63,789 nucleotides of DNA, taken from assembly GCA_964350145.1 (NCBI GenBank), contig CAYGJL010000017.1:1-63789 (forward strand). The letters run 5' to 3'. The translations under genes were made by a program, and so were the position numbers. This DNA comes from JACDCY01 sp964350145 (GTDB lineage: Bacteria; Gemmatimonadota; Gemmatimonadetes; Gemmatimonadales; Gemmatimonadaceae). This document shows positions 61,162-63,789 of this stretch, piece after piece. The notes below the pieces were generated by a model. It saw only the letters and a program-made list of their open reading frames with translations. It had not been told where the DNA came from and did not search any database. Numbering within the stretch: position 1 is the stretch's first letter; the number at the start of each line of letters is the position of its first letter.

Positions 61162-62064
61162 CTATAGGGAAGACAGCAGTTTCATCATTCGCACGTCGTA
61201 GGGATCGGGCGAATCGTCGTCGTCGGTCACGTCGTAGTTCTGCTGCGGCGTCTCCAACACCAGCGGAATACCAGCCGACCGGGCATCCGCCAGCAGCCAT
61301 TTGAACGGGTCCGTCCCGATCTCCCCTTCCCCTATGAGAACGTGCCTGTCGCGGTTAGATCCGAGCTCGCCAGCGCTGTCGTTCAGGTGGAAAAAAGACG
61401 GCGGCTCTCCGGTCGCATCCTCGAACTCGTCGAGGATGCTCGTGAAGGCCGCGGGCGACCGGCGAATGTCGTATCCGGAGCAAAACAGGTGGCACGTATC
61501 CAACCCGTATCCGGTGCGCGCGCGCAGCGATTTCGGGACGTGCGAGAGGATTTCCCCTATTTCCGCCGCCGTGCGTCCCATGGTCCGCCCGGCCCCCGCG
61601 GTGTTCTCCACGAGGAGACGCGTCTCGGATTTCACCGTGCTCAGCGCCGTCGTGATCGCCTGGGCGATCCGCTTCGCCGCGTTTGCAGGCGTGTCGTTTC
61701 CGGCAGAGCCGGGATGGAAGCACACCGAGCCCGCGCCGAGATCGCTCGAGCGCTCCAGCTCCTTCGTGAGCCCCCCGCTCGCCCGCGCCCATTTCTTCGG
61801 GTCGGGGGTCGCCACGCTCAGAACGTACGGAGCGTGCACGAGAATCATCTTCGGATCGATGTTCGACGCCGCGACTTCCTTCCTGAACCGCTGCGCGCGC
61901 TCGGGGCGCACGGACATCTTGTCGTTGTAGTACTTGGGGACGGCGGTGAAGACCTGTACCGCCGTCATCCCGCCGCGCGCGGCGCGGCGGACGGCCATGT
62001 GCACGCCGCCGTTGTTGATCGTGTGCGCCCCTATGAACCGGTTCCGCCGCGCGGCCGGGCTCAC
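61162..62064 (-). CDS. nfo: Endonuclease IV (deoxyribonuclease IV)
   Basis: This 300-residue TIM-barrel AP endonuclease cuts 5' to abasic sites. Zinc-ligand motifs are seen in order: ILVHAPYVLS, CFHPGSAGND, LLVENTAGAG, GYGLDTCHLFCSGYD and FHLNDSAGELGSNRDRHVLIGEGEIG. The GTG at 62064 overlaps the stop of the upstream lipoprotein (GTGA). Length matches the family (about 280-300). Confidence 0.95.
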   Translation of the reverse strand: MSPAARRNRFIGAHTINNGGVHMAVRRAARGGMTAVQVFTAVPKYYNDKMSVRPERAQRFRKEVAASNIDPKMILVHAPYVLSVATPDPKKWARASGGLTKELERSSDLGAGSVCFHPGSAGNDTPANAAKRIAQAITTALSTVKSETRLLVENTAGAGRTMGRTAAEIGEILSHVPKSLRARTGYGLDTCHLFCSGYDIRRSPAAFTSILDEFEDATGEPPSFFHLNDSAGELGSNRDRHVLIGEGEIGTDPFKWLLADARSAGIPLVLETPQQNYDVTDDDDSPDPYDVRMMKLLSSL

Positions 62065-62822
62065 GGCAGCTTCCCCGCCCGCGAGACCGCGCGCGGCGCA
62101 ACGCCGGGACCGGTCTCAATCCAGTAGACACGAACGGAATCCCCGACCAACGACACCCGGGGCGAGGCCGCGGCAGCGCCCGGAGGCGACACCGCGCCGT
62201 ACGCCGAGAACACGTGCCCCGCACCGGTAGACAGCGCGAGCAGTATGCGCGGCTTGGCGCTGTTGGGATCCTCGAACGCGACGACCACGGTGTCGCCGCG
62301 GCCGGCGACGCTGCTGCGAACCGGGCGGTCGCCGTGCGTGACTGGGACGGGCATGTGCAACACCCCCATTCCGGTCGTCCCCAGCGCGGACGCCTGCATC
62401 GAGTGCGTGAAGTACACGCCCGGACTACCAACGGGCGAGATGTGATAGGTCAGATGCAGGTACCCGGAAGTCTCGTCGGCGAAGAGGGACGGCGGTGGAC
62501 GCGAGCAGCGCAGACCGCCCGCGTCGCGATCGTCCGCCACGAGCGGCGTATCCCAGTGGGCGCCGCCGTCCGGCGACCGCGCGAGCATTAGCACGGAGCC
62601 GCCGTCGGGCCCGGCCACCCACCACGCGGCGTACCGCTCCCCGCCGCGCGCCGCCACGACGATATCTGCACATCCCGCGCCTCCGCGGGGCGGGAGCGTC
62701 ACGACCGTCGCGACCGTCGCGCTCGCCGTGGACGGGCTCCCCCCATAGGTGACCGGCCCCCACGTGATCCCCCCGTCGGCGCACGCGCCCAGGACGAATA
62801 ACCACGGCAGCGAGATTCTCAT
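62061..62822 (-). CDS. Predicted lipoprotein with Asp-box (sialidase-like) repeat
   Basis: This protein of about 253 residues starts MRISLPWLFVLGACADGG, with a lipobox Cys near position 14. The motif SPDGGAHWDTP matches the BNR/Asp-box (SxDxGxxW) of sialidase-like beta-propellers, and later ARGGERYAAWWVAG and LHLTYHISPVG look like propeller strands. The chain is short for a whole propeller (two or three blades). A start at 62852 is possible but would overlap the start codon of the divergent pruA-like gene. It is cotranscribed with nfo. Confidence 0.7.
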   Translation of the reverse strand: MRISLPWLFVLGACADGGITWGPVTYGGSPSTASATVATVVTLPPRGGAGCADIVVAARGGERYAAWWVAGPDGGSVLMLARSPDGGAHWDTPLVADDRDAGGLRCSRPPPSLFADETSGYLHLTYHISPVGSPGVYFTHSMQASALGTTGMGVLHMPVPVTHGDRPVRSSVAGRGDTVVVAFEDPNSAKPRILLALSTGAGHVFSAYGAVSPPGAAAASPRVSLVGDSVRVYWIETGPGVAPRAVSRAGKLP

Positions 62823-62850
62823 GGAAGCATGCGGGAGATATCTTGCGATC

Positions 62851-63789
62851 ATGTCAGCGATTGGATTTTCGAAAGACACACGCAAACCTGACGACGACCC
62901 GCAAGTTCGCCGAGGGCAGGCCGGGGGAGAAGCGGCCGACGGCAATTCGGCTACTTATTCGCGTTCGTTCACCGGCACGTGGCGCGTCCCTCCGCAGCAG
63001 AACGAGCCGGTCCTTTCCTACGCGCCGGGCTCCCCGGAGCGGGCGGCGCTGAAGACGCGATTGCGTGAGATGTCAGACGAGCGCGTCGAGATCCCGCTGG
63101 TCATCGGGGGCCGGCGGATGCTCTCCGGCGAAGTGGCGCACGCGGTGATGCCACACGCGCACCGGCACGTCCTCGGCGACTGGCACAAGGCTACGCCCGA
63201 GCACGTCGCCAGGGCCGTCAAGGCCGCGCGCGACGCGCAACACGATTGGGCCGCGCGCTCGTGGGAAGCCAGGGCCTCCGTCTTTCTCAAGGCCGCCGAG
63301 CTTCTCTCAACTACATGGCGCGCCACGCTGAACGCGGCGACGATGCTCGGCCAGTCCAAGACCGCGTTCCAGGCCGAGATTGATTCCGCCTGCGAGCTGA
63401 TCGATTTCTGGCGGCTGAACGCGGCGTTCGCGCAGGGGATCTACGACACCCAGCCGATCAGCGCCGACGACGCGTGGAACCAGCTGGACTACCGTCCGCT
63501 GGAAGGGTTCGTGTACGCGATCACGCCTTTCAACTTCACCGCGATCGCGGGGAACCTCCCGACGGCGCCCGCGCTCATGGGAAACACGGTGGTGTGGAAA
63601 CCAGCGTCGAGCGCGATGCTTAGCGCGCACTACATCATGGCTCTCCTGGAGGAGGCCGGACTCCCGCCGGGCGTGATCAATCTCGTCGCCGGCGACGCAC
63701 GGATGATCTCCGACACGCTGCTGGCGGACGGCGATCTCGCCGGCGACGAGATTGGTCACGCACGGCGGGAGTCCGGCCTCCTCCAGGAG
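62851..63789 (+). CDS. pruA: L-glutamate gamma-semialdehyde dehydrogenase (P5C dehydrogenase), partial
   Basis: The frame is open from the ATG at 62851 to the right edge. After a 45-residue weakly conserved leader comes NEPVLSYAPGSPERAALKTRL near residue 52, then QSKTAFQAEIDSACELIDFWRLNA, EGFVYAITPFNFTAIAGNL and NTVVWKPASSAMLSAHYIM, which are the clear marks of P5C dehydrogenase in proline degradation. The final 53 bases (63737-63789) are a reverse-complement copy of 63643-63695, so the last 17 residues shown are an artefact; the expected HFTGST block is missing. The catalytic Cys and Glu lie beyond the window. Confidence 0.9.
   Translation, partial: MSAIGFSKDTRKPDDDPQVRRGQAGGEAADGNSATYSRSFTGTWRVPPQQNEPVLSYAPGSPERAALKTRLREMSDERVEIPLVIGGRRMLSGEVAHAVMPHAHRHVLGDWHKATPEHVARAVKAARDAQHDWAARSWEARASVFLKAAELLSTTWRATLNAATMLGQSKTAFQAEIDSACELIDFWRLNAAFAQGIYDTQPISADDAWNQLDYRPLEGFVYAITPFNFTAIAGNLPTAPALMGNTVVWKPASSAMLSAHYIMALLEEAGLPPGVINLVAGDARMISDTLLADGDLAGDEIGHARRESGLLQE
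63643..63789. repeat. Terminal fold-back (inverted duplication at the contig end)
   Basis: The last 53 bases, 63737-63789, are the reverse complement of 63643-63695 with two mismatches, with a 41-base spacer. It interrupts a well-conserved dehydrogenase gene exactly at the sequence end, as expected of an assembly or amplification chimera. Confidence 0.9.

Overview
High-GC bacterial scaffold, most like a soil or freshwater member of the Gemmatimonadota. That assignment is inferred from gene content: a DPP4-type S9 peptidase, a Lys-rich SWIB protein, many short lineage-type lipoproteins, and dense operons with GTG/TTG starts and 4-base start/stop overlaps. No rRNA or marker gene confirms it. 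Two 100-N scaffold gaps (6102-6201 and 45910-46009) and a fold-back at the right end point to a draft or metagenome assembly. No tRNA, rRNA, CRISPR array, insertion sequence or prophage was recognised.

Layout. 1-6.1 kb: DPP4-like peptidase (cut by the left edge), the fatty-acid beta-oxidation pair fadI-fadJ, and a glycerol-3-phosphate dehydrogenase. 6.2-15.3 kb: housekeeping and accessory genes (greA, LOG-family protein, phosphodiesterase, YfcE-like phosphatase, queG, lipoproteins, MFS transporter, csaA, zinc alcohol dehydrogenase). 15.4-30.3 kb: a purine-catabolic island holding guanine deaminase, a DUF6986 aldolase-like protein, membrane urate hydroxylase PuuD, uraH, uraD, allantoicase, a SulP transporter, allantoinase, three-subunit xanthine dehydrogenase, and its XdhC and MocA maturation factors. 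30.3-39 kb: matrixin-like protease, thioredoxin-reductase-like flavoprotein, an ECF sigma/anti-sigma/PDZ operon, a serine hydrolase, a DUF59 Fe-S factor, RNase D, a PLP enzyme and an alpha/beta hydrolase. 39-44.9 kb: ferredoxin, YhbY, M23 peptidase, thiC with a TPP riboswitch, lipoproteins, FHA protein. 45-50.5 kb: SUF iron-sulfur assembly (sufBCD leftward; Rieske ferredoxin, sufS, sufU rightward). 50.5-52.9 kb: four small secreted or unknown proteins of lower GC. 53-63.8 kb: MOT1 molybdate transporter, NatAB-like ABC exporter, bacilliredoxin, GroES-like protein, histidine kinase, signal peptidase, SWIB protein, endonuclease IV and a truncated delta-1-pyrroline-5-carboxylate dehydrogenase.

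How the genes work together. The island encodes guanine -> xanthine -> urate -> 5-hydroxyisourate -> OHCU -> allantoin -> allantoate -> ureidoglycolate + urea, together with molybdenum-cofactor maturation for xanthine dehydrogenase. Urate oxidation relies on PuuD, since no soluble uricase is present. No classical ureidoglycolate lyase is visible; the DUF6986 protein translationally coupled between guaD and puuD is a candidate for an unassigned step.

The most unusual non-coding signal is a set of intergenic arrays with a 7-bp period but different sequences (ACTAGTG, TGGTGAT, TTGGCTN, GGAGTNN types). They sit against gene ends and starts, often supply stop codons, and several have inverted arms. 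A second set is long-armed hairpins (up to 22 bp perfect) whose loops usually contain GCGTAGCG-like sequence.
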